A stretch of DNA of 64,000 nt, from the NCBI GenBank assembly GCA_964017125.1, contig OZ024902.1, positions 106,684,560 to 106,748,559 on the forward strand, written 5' to 3'. Positions 11,200-23,593 of the stretch are shown here, in pieces (position 1 is the stretch's first letter; each line of letters starts with the position of its first letter). This DNA is from Flabesymbios commensalis. Its lineage: Eukaryota > Annelida > Polychaeta > Terebellida > Flabelligeridae. The notes beneath the pieces were generated by a model, which searched no databases, had not been told where the DNA came from, and saw nothing but the letters and a program-made list of their open reading frames with translations. The position numbers and the translations under genes are program-made.

Positions 11200-12323
11200 C
11201 CGATGTAAATAGAGTAATTAATAATGATCAGGACAGAAATATACGTGTACTGTCATGGAACATTAATGGTTTGGGAAACAAAATGACAGACCCTGATCTT
11301 GTGGCATATATCCGAAACTACGATATAATATTTTTTATAGAATCAATGAAAGGGGACGATTTTACATTGGCAATGCCTGGTTATATATTTCATCATGTGA
11401 GTAGAAAACATAAACATAAAAATGCCTGTAGAGCTTCTGGTGGTATTGGCATACTTATTTCAAATAAATATGCAAATTTAACTAGGATAGACCACACCTA
11501 CGATTATTTGGTATGGTTGACATTAGACACAGACTGTTGTCAGAAAAACATTAAAATTGGCTGTGCCTATATACCACCAGAAAACTCATCATATGTCGGC
11601 GTAAGAAATAATTATTTTACCATGCTAGAAGAGGAAGTGGCTAGATATATTGAAATGCATCACATCCTATTATGTGGTAACTTTAATAGCCGTACTTGTC
11701 AGGCTCTAGACTATGAATCGGGGGTAACAGATATCAATGCAAATGTTCCAAGTGAACGTTCTAATGAAGATATACTCAGTAACAAATATGGTCAACTTTT
11801 ACTAAATTTTTGTATAAACACAGGTTTTAAAATAGCCAATGGGCGCACGTTTAATGATAATGGCATAGGCCGTTATACATACTACTCTCCAAATGGTTCA
11901 AGCACAATAGACTATCTGATCTTTAATGAAAATAACATAAGCAGCAAATTTGAAGTTCTACCGAAATTGGTAGAATCAGATCATTGTCCCATAAAATTCA
12001 ATATTTCCAACACTAAACTCGATTGCAACCCCTTAAAAATAGACACATCTCCTCGGTCTAATGTTTTTATATGGCAAGACGAGAAAAGGGAAGAATATCA
12101 AATAGCTCTACGGAATGAGCAAGCATGTCATGCATTTGAGGAAATGCTGTGTGCCGCCACCGAGGGTTGTAATACTGACACTTTATGTGACATGTTCAAT
12201 GGTATGCTAGAAAATGTAATTTCGCTTTATTCTCAGCAAGGAAACATATTTCGAAGGAAAGGAAGTACACACAAAATAGTTTCCCCTCTAACCCTTGGTA
12301 TGAAAAAGAATGTAAATCCTTGA
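11190..12323 (+). pseudogene. LINE ORF2, endonuclease (APE-like) part
   Basis: Open from 11163; the ATG at 11190 overlaps the ORF1 stop (ATGGACATAG), a compact overlap typical of two-ORF LINEs. Motifs: IRVLSWNINGLGNKM (N-terminal strand and Asn), DIIFFIESMK (catalytic Glu), GGIGILISNK, LCGNFNSRTC (usual GDFN, here GNFN, so the Asp is replaced), and VESDHCPIKF (SDH box). The frame ends at 12323, then coding sense continues in another frame from 12320. Confidence 0.82.
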
Positions 12324-13790
12324 AGTATGTTGTTAATAATATCGCTAAGCATAGAGAATTTAACGCACAGCAAGGCGAATATAATATACTGTTACGACAA
12401 TATAAGCAATTAATTCAAAGAAAGAAAAGACAATACCAGCAAACCAAACTTAGTGAGCTGGAAAATATGAGAACAGAAGATCCTAATTCTTACTGGGAAT
12501 TCTGGAAATCCCTAAATCCTAGAAATGTCACTACAGGGCCTACCTTGGCAGACTTTGTGAACTATTTTGAACAACAAATCTACCCACCTCATGTGGATTA
12601 TTTTGACTATGAACACATGAATAATATAATAAAGCAAGTTACGTCATTCCAACATAATGTAGAGCACGATAAATCCAATATGACACAGTTCCTAAACAGT
12701 CCCATAACAGCAGAAGAAATTAAAAAGGCGATTCAAAAGTTGAAATGCAAGAAAGCAGCGGGTGTAGATGGTATTTCTGCTGAATTTTTCAAATAGGGAT
12801 GTGATGAACTCTTGCCAGCATTAGAATTGCTGTTCAATACCATTCTTACCAATGGAGAATATCCATCTAGATATAATCCACCCTGTCCACAAGAAAGGGG
12901 ACTATGGTGTTCCAGATAATTACAGAAAAATCACAGTCATGCCGTGTATTGGGAAACTATTTGAATCTATACTTAATAACAGACTCTCATTTAAAAACGA
13001 AGTATGTAATGATAATGATCCCTATCAAGCTGGTTTTAAAAGCAATTCGCGAACTACGGACAATATAGTCATACTATGTGTCATCATAGATAAACAAAGG
13101 TGTCTTTCTAAACCCTTGTATACATGCTTTGTCGATTTCACAAAAGCATTTGACTATATTGATAGGACAGCATTATACTACAAATTATTGAACAGGGGAA
13201 TAGACGGCAATTTGCTAAACATAATAAAAAGAATGTTTTCTAAAGCAGAGTGCCTTGTAAAATGGGACTCGCGTATCAGTGACATATTAAAAAGCGAATT
13301 TGGGGTTCTACAAGGCGGTATGCTCAGTCCCAAACTATTCACGGAATTTTTACAAAACATCTCCGCATCATTTGACCAAGATCAAGGTATCGCTGTGGAC
13401 ACCTTACTAATGGTATAGCTGCAGATGACCTTGTCCTCTTTTCAGAATCTGCCGGGGGATTACAAAAACAGCTAACTGCCCTGTATTCATATGCTTCCCT
13501 ATGGCATATCTTAGTAAGCATTCCTAAAACAAAAATTCTTATCTTTAATGAACGTTACACAACAGTATGTGGAAGCTTTCACTATGGTGATAACATTATA
13601 GAAAAGGCTGAACAATATAAATACCTTGGTGTAGTGTATAGCACCAAGTCCGCTAATAACGTGTTAAAAGAAACATTTTTTCATCTTGCTTCCCAAGCTG
13701 GGAAAGCAATCTTTGCTATACGTAAACAGTCCCGTCCAGTGGTCGGTAAATTGTCACCCACTATTGCGTTCAAGGTATTTGATTGCCCAT
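12320..13790 (+). pseudogene. LINE ORF2, reverse transcriptase part
   Basis: Coding sense is spread over three frames: 12320-12796 (basic linker, then IQKLKCKKAAGVDGISAEFF), 12852-13418 (DNYRKITVMP, YQAGFKSNSRTTDN, CFVDFTKAFDYI, GVLQGGMLSPKLF) and 13412-13785 (GIAADDLVLFSES, where YADD is usual, and YKYLGVVYS). A TAG at 12794-12796 interrupts the first frame. The order of RT motifs is complete, so this is a once full-length RT that has decayed. Confidence 0.85.
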
Positions 13791-14615
13791 ACTAGAATAT
13801 GGAAGTGAAATATGGTATACAGGCGATGATGTTAACGATCTGGAAAAAATCCATCTAAAATTTATTAAATCAACACTTGGCGTTAGAAAGCAAACACCTA
13901 CACCTGCAATATATGGGGACACGGGTCGATTTCCACTGATTATCCGGCAACACATAAAAGCTGTAAAATATTGGTGTAGAATTATAAAACTATCTCGGAG
14001 CCATCCAGTCAGAAATGCCTACAATATGCTACTTTAGCTAGATGGCATTGGCTTCACGAACTGGTGTTCCCGTATTCGCTCTGTCCTCGAACGAGCCGGG
14101 CTTGATCAAACTTGGGAATCGCAGAATATTGGGGATACACATAAATTCATGCTTTCATTTAAAAAATCAATAGTTAGACTATTTACACAGTGGTGAGAAA
14201 AGATATTGAGAACTCGAGTAAGCTGCGCACATATGCATTAGTAAAAACATATTTCTGTGTTGAACCATATATCTTACACATAAGGGGGAAACACCTCATA
14301 ACAGCAATGGCGAGATATCGAATGAGCTCACATGATCTAAATATAGAAAGAGGACGATTCAATAATCCAATCACTCCAAAAAATCAGCAAATATGCACAA
14401 GGTGTGAATTAAACGAAATTGACGACGAAATACATCTTCTCTACTGTAGCGCTATGAATAATGAAAGCGAAATCTTGTTTGATTCTGTAGCCGCAATTAT
14501 CAATATACAACCGACAAATGAAATGTTTCTACGAATTATGACATCTAGAAACATAACAGTGGTGAAGTCACTAGCGCAATTTATTTATGGTTGCTTTAAA
14601 CAAATTAAGGGTTAA
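13783..14615 (+). pseudogene. LINE ORF2, C-terminal domain
   Basis: ILEYGSEIWYTGDDVNDLEK and GVRKQTPTPAIYGDTGRFPL, common to invertebrate LINE RT tails, are in the frame to 14037 (stop TAG). After a frame change, 14190-14615 has a zinc-knuckle-like ICTRCELNEIDDEIHLLYC and ends with FIYGCFKQIKG and a stop. Confidence 0.75.
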
Positions 14616-15250
14616 AAATACTGAGTAAAATAAATATGGATTGTCATCTGTCGCTATATTATTCATATTATCATGCCCTCATGATCTGACTTGGGTAAAA
14701 CCACATATCAGGACGGTTGTTGCTCTTGGATCTTATTATTTGGCTTTTTAGGGCCGGTTACGGACGTTTCCGTCGCCTTTGTTATCAGACGAGGTGGGGC
14801 CTTATGGAGGATTTGCTAAGTCAACTGATTTTCTCTATTTGGTCGGGAATGTTTTTCTTCGATTGTAACTCCGAGTATGTGGTCGTGATTGAAACAGTAT
14901 GAATTAAACAATATAGTGAATTAAAACAAGATGTAATGTTTTTGTGCGAGGGCCATGTCCTGTGTGAATTGCACAAAAAAATTTTAACCGGCATTACTAC
15001 TGTTGTCACGTCGTTAAATTTGCACCACTAGGCAATATCAGGGAATCTCCGCGCTCATAGCGGCTGTGCTTACATGGTCACATGACTCGGAGCTACCTGT
15101 TTATGCCACATTTATTGTACTTGCATGATACTATATTTAATTTTAAAAAATACCATATAATTTTTACCATTGTCTTATTGCATACTCCAGTTACTGTAGC
15201 ATAATTATGCACTTGTATATATTTTAGGTTTCTACGCTTTCCAGAGTGTC
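14616..15250. other. Unassigned, possible LINE 3' UTR
   Basis: No repeat unit, exon or RNA gene recognised. AGTAAAATAAATATGG follows the LINE stop codon, but no poly(A) or microsatellite tail marks an end. Confidence 0.4.
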
Positions 15251-17841
15251 TTTTTAGCTCCCGCCGTCACCGTAGGTGAGACGGAGGGAGCTATGGATTC
15301 CGCCTCCGTTTTTTTTTGCCTCTTCTTTTGCCTATAACTTTGTAAGAAAATAAGCTAGGATAACAATTTTTGGTATGTGGGTTACTTTCAGGTGGATAAT
15401 GGACAGGTTGAAATATTTTTAATCTGACTTCAATACGCAAGGTCGCAGAAGAGAAAATGATGATGTTACGGCGTTGGGCTGTTGGGCCGTCCGTAAACAA
15501 TTCGTTTCCGGAGCATATCTCTGAAAGTACTTGTCCGATTGTCTTCAAATTTTACACACAACACCCCTAGGGGGTCTAGTTGTGCCTTTTGGGGTATTTG
15601 AACTTTGACCTACTTCTGGTTCAGAACTATGACCTATTTAGACGTTTTGACGCGCACTTCGTTTCCGGAGCAGATCTCGAAAAGTACTGGGCCGATGACA
15701 GTCATATTGCACATACATGTTCTCTAAGGTCCCTACTTGTGCCTTTTCAGGTTTTTGGACCTTGACCTTGAAGTTGACCCAGCACTTTGACCTAATTTAT
15801 AACATCGGTAAATCCGACTGAAAGATTTTGCGGAATATCATGAAAACCGCTCAAGATAGCTACACCATTACTATAAAACAAATTGTGAGGTTTCAGGAGA
15901 GGATGCATCTTGAAAAATTTCAAGTCAATAAAATTAAAAATGGCCGCCTATCGGCCATTATTCACCTCGACAGGCCTGATATTGCGGAATATCATGAAAA
16001 CCGCTCAGGATAGCTACACCATTAATATCAAATAAATTGTAAGGTTTCAGGAGACGATGCATCTTGAAAAATTTCAAGTTGATAAAATCTAAAATGGCCG
16101 CCTATCGGCCATTTTTCACCTCGACAGGCCTGATATTGTGGAATATCATGAAAACCGCTTAAGATATCTACACCATTACTATAAAGCAAATTGTAAGGTT
16201 TCAGGAGAGGATGCATTTTGAAAAAATTCAACTCGTCCAAGTTCAAAATGGCCGCTAATCGGCCATCATTCACTTTCACATGGCCGTTATTTGGTAAACC
16301 GTGCTAGATGGCTAGACCATTACTATAAAACAAAATGTGTGATTTCAGGAGAGGATGCATCTTGAAAAAATTTGACTCGATAAAATTCAAAATGGCTGCT
16401 TATCGGCCATTATTCACTTTCACATGGCCGATATCTGGTCAACCGTGCTAGATGGCTAGACCATTACTATAAAGCTAAATGTGAGATTTCAGATGAGGAT
16501 GCATCTTAAAAAAATTTGACTCGATGAAATTCAAAATGGCCGCCTTTTCGGCCATTATTCATTTTCACATGGCTGATATTTGGTAAACCGTGCTAGATGG
16601 CTAGACTATTACCTGATTACTATAAAACAAAGTGTGAGTTTTCGGGGGAGGATGCACCCTGAAAATTTTTAACTTACTAATTCAAAATGGCCGACAATCA
16701 GCATTATTTACCTTGATAGGCCTGATATCAGGTAAACCGTGCTAGATAGCTAGACCATTACTATAAAACAAAATGTGACGTTCCGGGAAAGGATGCCTTT
16801 TAAAAATTTTCGACTCAATCAAATTCAAAATGGCCGCCTATCGGCCACTATTTACTTTCACATTGCTGATATTTGGTAAACCGTGTTAGATAGCTGGACC
16901 ATTACTATAAAATAAAATGTGAGATTACAAGAGAGGATGCATCTTGAAAAAATTGACTCGATTAAATTCAAAAAGGCCGCCTATCGGCCATTATTCACTT
17001 TCACATAGCCGTTATTTGGTAACCGTACTAGATGGCTGGACCATTACTATAAAACAAAATGTGAGATTTCAGGAGAGGATGCATCTTGAAAATTTTGACT
17101 TGATCAAATTCAAAATGGCCTCCTATCGGCCATTATTCACTTTCACATGGGTGATATTTGGTAAACCGTGCTACATGGCTAGACCATTACTATAGAATGA
17201 AATGTGAGATTTCAGCTGAGGATGTATCTTGGAAAATTTCGACTTGATCAAATTCAAAATGGCCGCCTTTAGGCCATTCTTCACTTTCACATGGCCGATA
17301 TTTGGTAAACCGTGCTAGAAAGCTAGACGATTACTATAGAATGAAATGTGAGATTTCAGCTGAGGATGCATCTTGAAAAATTCTGACTCGATCAAATTCA
17401 AAATGGCCCCCTATCGGCCATTATTTACTTTCACATGCCCAATATTTTGCAAACTGTGTTAGATGTTAGTCCATTACTATAAAACAAAATTTGAGGTTTC
17501 GGGGGAGGATGCACCCTAAGTTTTTAACTAGTTTATATCGAATTCAATATGACCATAAATCAGCTATTAGTTACCTCGATCGGCCTGATATCGGGTAAAC
17601 CGTGCTAGATAAGTAGACCATTACTGGGATACTGATTAGGATCAGTAATTTTCAATGGAGGTTTGCAATCTCTGACAGACTGTCTAGTTCTTATCTTACT
17701 CTTAGACTGGGCTTCTTAGACCTAGTTGTCTTGCGTCTAGATTTCTGACCTAGCCTAGGACTACATTAATAACCCTACAAAAAATTGCTTTAATCACATT
17801 CTAATTCGGAGCGGGAGCTCCTGGACTTATGTAGTCTTGTT
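15251..17841 (+). mobile_element. Helentron-like element with 12-13 tandem monomers (element c)
   Basis: Starts TTTTTAGCTCCCGCCGTCACC, a hairpin-forming 5' end (AGCTCCC pairs with GGGAGCT just inside). The inverted repeat AGCTCCCGC (15256-15264) returns as GCGGGAGCT at 17811-17819, followed by the hairpin GACT-TATGT-AGTC and TTGTT (17837-17841). Unique 5' part to 15830, then 12-13 monomers of about 145-150 bases, each with ACCATTACTATAAAACAAA, TTTCAGGAGAGGATGCATCT, TTCAAAATGGCCGCC and TATCGGCCATTATTCAC. No protein is encoded; frames across it are repeat artefacts. Nearly identical to element d at 21131. Confidence 0.75.
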
Positions 17842-18184
17842 TGTTACTATATATAATTAATATGTCTTACATAGCAGCTATTTCATCTCTGGTTTTGGTG
17901 CGGGAAACAAAACTATAGACCTCTATGTTATATTGGCAATGCCTTTAATACATTTTTAGTAGTAGTCATTTATATTATCGAAATAACCAGTTTTTATTTT
18001 GGCAATGCCACTTGATCTGTTAATTTTAGTTGTGTATGTCATACCATGCACATTGTTATACGATTTTAACAAATTAACAATCTTGTATATACATGTACAT
18101 ATCTCTTACATTTCTATGACAAATAAGTCTGTAATGACTTTTCTTTTCTGTCAATAAAATATCTGTCTGTCTGTCTGTCTGTTC
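17842..18184 (+). repeat. AT-rich stretch ending in a TCTG microsatellite tail
   Basis: CTGTCAATAAAATATC followed by five or more TCTG units at 18164-18182. An AATAAA-like signal just before a tetranucleotide run is typical of LINE or SINE 3' ends, but no coding part of such an element is attached, so this may be a severely 5'-truncated insertion. Confidence 0.4.
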
Positions 18185-18221
18185 TCCATGCTCCTTTTTA
18201 CTAATTCAATATCGCCAATCA

Positions 18222-18600
18222 CTGCAAAGAAATGTAAAAAATTGTTTCATTATTTCTTGATATTGATGGACAGAGTCTACGGCGTGCTGGGCAATTCATC
18301 CCATATATTTTTTTGGGTATACCAAGCCATAAGCGGCCATTTTCCAAGATGGCCGCCTTAAAAGCTTGTAGGCACAATAACTTATGAACCGTTGGTTGGA
18401 TTGCATTCAAATTTGGTATGGTTGTTCTCTGGTATTTCTGATGATCTGATTAATTTTTGGGATGAATCCATTGGAAACAAAATGGCTGCCGCAGCCATTA
18501 AAAAAAATTGACATGGTGGTAGTGGGGGTCATTTTTTCTCATTATTTATTGATATTGATGGACAGGACCTACGGCTGAGGGGTCCTGCCATCTATTTTTT
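18222..18600. repeat. Degenerate repeat with two direct copies of a 45-base block
   Basis: TTGATATTGATGGACAGAG with CTACGGC at 18257 recurs as TTGATATTGATGGACAGGA with CTACGGC at 18549. Between them are AAGATGGCCGCCTTAAAAGC and AAAATGGCTGCCGCAGCCAT, which relate it to the Helentron-like monomers. Boundaries are unclear. Confidence 0.45.
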
Positions 18601-21130
18601 TTTTCTTTCCTAAGCCACCACCATAATATTTACATTGCGGCGGACCCCACTCCTGTGTACGTTGACCATGCTGCGCATGCGGGTGAGGCCACAATAGCCA
18701 GTCATTTTAGTCAGCGCCAGCCTCGTTGTTGGACTATCATCTATGCAAATGCTAGAGTTGCACAATTGTGTTTTCAATTACATATAGTGTATCTTGACAA
18801 GGCAGTCATATCAATGACATGCTTGGCGATCTCATCACTACACTACCTTACTGAGCATGTAAATGATTTTTTGTTGAAATTTTAAAGATTGTTAGAAAAA
18901 AAAATCATCACATGTAATTTATACAATACGAATAAAACGGTGGGTTAAACATACTCTTTATCCAATTTACTTGTCTCATTTAAAGGTATTTATAGCTGAC
19001 TGATTTGATAATGGTCATATTCAATTCTCACCTATTATGGTCTGTCAGTGAGTGATGTTTTTATATGGATTTACAGGCTTATTCTCACAAACTGAACTGC
19101 CTCAACAGGCGTGACATTGTCTTGGTTTCGATTTTTCACCATGACTAGTATAAAAAGTAGCGACAGTAAAACACATCCCCTGAAGTCACATTGTGCTTTA
19201 TGTCTCTATAAACATGACAAATTATCTCTTCATTTATACTATGTTTTTTTCACTGCAAGCTAAAAAAGACATTCCTTCAACCCCGGAATCCAACCTTTGA
19301 GGTCTGTGTGATGGTTGCCATGGTAGCTCGTCTGATGTAAGCCAATCAGAGACGAAAAAGTGAGAATGAGTATAACAGATTGTGGGAATGTTATGTGGGT
19401 CCACCGGTAGGGTGAACGGCGAGACCCGCCTAACATTCACCAACTTATTAATAACTTCATTCTTTCCCCGTCAGGTCGACGGTTCCGATTGACTTCACAA
19501 AACTCCTCTTCAGTTCATTGTATTTATCGGTCTAGACACAAAACATTGGCAATGCACAACCCCGCGCACGACACGTCCCTAGGCTAACTTCAAGCGGACG
19601 ACCTGCAGCACATCTGCAGTCGTCAAGAGCTAGATTACAAGTGCGGGAAAAAGCTATGACCGCATGGCAATCGGATTTATGCACACGGCACTGGAGTCCT
19701 GAAACGAGGCAGTCATCCCACTGTCTCTCCGCGTCCGGGGAGACCGGGGGCGACTGTCACGGAAATCGAGCGAGGCAGGGATTCTACATTACCCCCGGGT
19801 TAGTGATAACGTAGGAACCCAACTAACGTGTAGGAGACTGCGTCGTGAAAGCAGCGGGGGCTGTATAAAACGCAACCTCTTGTAACTGTAATCTAAAAAA
19901 TCAGGTGTGAAAAAATACAGCGTGGGTGGTTGTTGTCGCAGCATCCGTAATTAAAATATTGTCCCATCCTCATAACACCAATTGTCCTATCCTCGTAACA
20001 TCAATTGTCCGATGAATTATTTATGCTGCTTTGCTGCGACCAACCGATTCATTTAATTATTACATCCATTATTAGGTAGCAAATATTTTGCTCGATAATG
20101 TAATTGCAATTTACCTATTCTAATCAATGTTGCCAGGCCAGTAGTAGCCTAATAGTCGCGTAATTAAAATATACTCAAATCTTTTACGTAAATTGCTCGT
20201 GCAAAATGACTACGTAAATTACATGCTATAGTAAACCGCGAGTGCCAGCCGCACGAATCGAGCACGTGTGTGGATGGTGCGTCCAACACATGCTAAATAT
20301 AAAACGATTTGTTGCATTCGCTGATCGTTAGGGGCAGTACTCGAGTACTGTATCGAACATGTGTTCGCATTATCGGTTCGGTTCGTGGGGTCGATTGTGC
20401 GTATCGTAGCGTCGATTCGAATGCAAATACCCAAATCCCCGTTAGCGCGAGGAGTAAAATACTGTATGATCGTGCTCGAGCCGTGTGGGCCTTTATGGTG
20501 AGCGATCACAGCTGGCGTCTCACCGTGTGATAGCCTTGAGCTGCATTATGCGGTAACGCTAGGACGTACCTGATTCGGGCGCGTGCCCTATCACAGGGTT
20601 TAAAATAATTCTGCGATTTGTCGCAAAAAGACATGATTAGCCTACATGTTTCGATGTGCGGTGGAACTAGTTGTTCCACGAAATGTCACGTGTGGGACAT
20701 GACCCGCTATTTTCCGGCGCGCCAAACGCAAAAGTCGCCCTCTTGCGTTGGCAAAACATTAAAGGTAAAAACGCACACGTGTCTGCGTCAGATCACCTGA
20801 CTTGTGGTGAACAGAAACAGACCAATGCATTATTATCGTAAAAGGCGTTGGCGATCTATCGTAAAAGTCGGAGGCGATATAAAGTACGAAAATATGCAAT
20901 CTGGAATTAATTAAAAATTCACCAATGTTGAATTGAATGATGACTAATCTGAAAAACAATCAGGTTATGAAATTATCAATGTTCGGTAAGCCTAATGCAG
21001 GTAGGTATAATTAAAATGACTGATGAAATTCTGGTCTTCTGGAATGTCAGTTAAAATTATTGGTTTAAAACTGAAAAACGAAAGTTTTGATGTCGATGCT
21101 GAGCTGATGCTGTAATCTGGAAGGTCCATT
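18601..21130. other. Single-copy-looking stretch, CpG-richer at 19380-20780
   Basis: Between the two near-identical elements c and d. The middle is visibly richer in CG dinucleotides than the rest of the window (for example around 19560-19860 and 20220-20600), and has an imperfect hairpin at 19386-19438 (GAATGTTATGTGGGTC / GACCCGCCTAACATTC, 14 of 16 pairs). Reading frames of 60-96 residues on both strands show no recognisable domain. No tRNA, snRNA or exon was identified. Confidence 0.4.
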
Positions 21131-23593
21131 ATTAGCTCCCGCCGTCACCGTAGGTGAGCGAAGGGAGCTATGGATTCTACCTCCGTTTTTTTTTGGCCTT
21201 TTCTTTTGCCTATAACTTTGTGAGAAAATAAGCTAGGATAACAATTTTTGGTATGTGGGTTACTTCCAGGTGGCTAATGGACGGGTTAAAATATTTTTAA
21301 TCTGAATTCAATACGCAAGGTTGCAGAGGAGAAAATGATGATGTGACGGCGTTGGGCCGTTGGGCCGTTGGGCCGTTGGGCCGTCCGTAAACAATTCGTT
21401 TCCGGAGCATATCTCTGAAAGTACTTGTCCGATTGTCTTCAAATTTTACACACAACACCCCTAGGGGGTCTAGTTGTGCCTTTTGGGGTATTTGAACTTT
21501 GACCTACTTCTGGTTCAGAACTATGACCTATTAAGACGTTTTGACGCGCACTTCCTTTCCGGAGCAGATCTCGAAAAGTACTGGGCCGATGACAGTCATA
21601 TTGCACATACATGTTCTCTAAGGTCCCTAGTTGTGCCTTTTCAGGTTTTTGGACCTTGACCTTGAAGTTGACCCAGCACTTTGACCTAATTTATAACATC
21701 GGTAAATCCGACTGAAAGATTTTGCGGAATATCATGAAAACGGCTCAAGATAGCTACACCATTACTATAAAACAAATTGTGAGGTTTCAGGAGAGGATGC
21801 ATCTTGAAAAATTTCAAGTCGATAAAATTAAAAATGGCCGCCTATCGGCCATTATTCACCTCGACAGGCCTGATATTGCGGAATATCATGAAAACCGCTC
21901 AAGATAGCTACACCATTAATATCAAATAAATTGTAAGGTTTCAGGAGAGGATGCATCTTGAAAAATTTAAAGTTGATAAAATTCAAAATGGCCGCCTATC
22001 AGCCATTATTCACCTCGACAGGCCTGATATTGTGGAATATCATGAAAACCGCTCAAGATATCTAAACCATTACTATAAAACAAATTGTAAGGCTTCAGGA
22101 GAGGATGCATTTTGAAAAATTCAACTCGTCCAAGTTCAAAATGGCCGCCAATCGGCCATTATTCACATTCACATGGCCGTTATTTGATAAACCGTGCTAG
22201 ATGGCTAGACCATTACTATAAAACAAAATGTGTGATTTCAGGAGAGGATGCATCTTGAAAAAATTTGACTCGATAAAATTCAAAATGGCCGCTTATCGGC
22301 CATTATTCACTTTCACATGGCCGTTATTTGGTCAACCGTGCTAGATGGCTAGACCATTACTGTAAAACAAAATGTGAGATTTCAGATGAGGATGCATCTT
22401 GAAAAAATTTGACTTGATCAAATTTAAAATGGCCGCCTTTTCGGCCATTATTCATTTTCACATGGCTGATATTTGGTAAGCCGTGCTAGATGGCTAGACC
22501 ATTACCTGATTACTATAAAACAAAGTGTGAGTTTTCTGGGGAGGATGCACCCTGAAAATTTTTAACTTACGAATTCAAAATGGCCGACAATCAGCATTAT
22601 TTACCTCGATAGGCCTGATATCAGGTAAACCGTGCTAGATAGCTAGACCATTACTATAAAACAAAATGTGACGTTTCGGGAGAGTATGCCTTTTAAAAAC
22701 TTTCGACTCAACCGAATTCAAAATGGCTGCCTATCGGCCACTATCTACTTTCACATTGCTGATATTTGGTAAACCGTGTTAGATAGCTGGACCATTACTA
22801 TAAAACAAAATATGAGATATTAAAAGAGAGGATGCATCTTGAAAAAAATTGACTCAATCAAATTAAAAATGGCCGCCTATCGGCCATTATTCACTTTCAC
22901 ATATCTGTTATTTGGTAACCGTACTAGATGGCTAGACCATTACTATAAAACAAATTGTGAGATTTCAGGAGAGGATGCATCTTGAAAAATTTTGACTTGA
23001 TCAAATTCAAAATGGCCTCCTATCGGCCATTATTCACTTTCACAGGGGCGATATTTGGTAAACCGTGCTAGATGGCTAGACCATTACTATAGAATGAAAT
23101 GTGAGATTTCAGCTGAGGATGCATCTTGGAAAATTTCGACTTGATCAAATTCAAAATGGCCGCCTTTAGGCCATTATTCACTTTCACATGGCCGATATTT
23201 GGTAAACCGTGCTAGATGTTAGTCCATTACTATAAAACAAAATTTGAGGTTTCGGGGGAGGATGCACCCTAAGTTTTTACCTAGTTTATATCGAATTCAA
23301 AATGAACGTAAATCAGCTATTAGTTACCTTGATTGGCCTGATATCGGGTAAACCGTGCCAGATAGGTAGACCATTACTAGGATACTGATTAGGATCAATA
23401 ATTTAAATGGAGGTTTGCAATCTCTGACAGACTGTCTAGTTCTTATCTTACTCTTAGACTGAGCTTCTTAGACCTAGTTGTCTTGCGTCTTGATTTTAGA
23501 CCTAGCCTAGGACTACATTACAAACCCTACACAAAATTGCTTAAATCAAATTCTAATTCGTCGCGGGAGCTCCTGGACTGATGTAGTCTTGTT
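21131..23593 (+). mobile_element. Helentron-like element with about 12 tandem monomers (element d)
   Basis: Same architecture and nearly the same sequence as element c: ATTAGCTCCCGCCGTCACC start, AGCTCCCGC at 21134-21142 with GCGGGAGCT at 23563-23571, hairpin GACT-GATGT-AGTC, end TTGTT at 23589-23593. It has one extra GGGCCGTT repeat near the 5' end (21353-21384), and one fewer monomer in the array. Flanks differ from those of element c right after the ends, which fixes the element boundaries. Confidence 0.75.

Larger units (their letters stand above)
10665..14620 (+). mobile_element. Decayed APE-type LINE with SGNH-domain ORF1
   Basis: Same orientation as POP1 and begins within 40 bases of its stop codon. 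ORF1 (to 11199) carries an SGNH hydrolase-like domain; ORF2 carries an APE-like endonuclease, a reverse transcriptase and a C-terminal CxxC-H-C motif. The 5' end is truncated inside the SGNH domain. ORF2 has at least two in-frame stops and about four frame changes, so the copy cannot encode an intact ORF2. This layout is known from CR1/Jockey-group LINEs with esterase ORF1s; I cannot assign the clade more exactly. The 3' end is not sharp; coding traces end at 14615 and no tail repeat or target duplication was found. Confidence 0.88.

Noticed and set aside
19440-19900. TATAAAA near 19864 in CpG-rich sequence as the promoter of a terminal-repeat element
   Set aside because: No second copy, no matching ends and no associated coding domains were seen, so no such element is called.
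15251-23593. CRISPR-like array of direct repeats
   Set aside because: Units of about 147 bases without unique spacers, in an animal genome; they are satellite monomers inside mobile elements.
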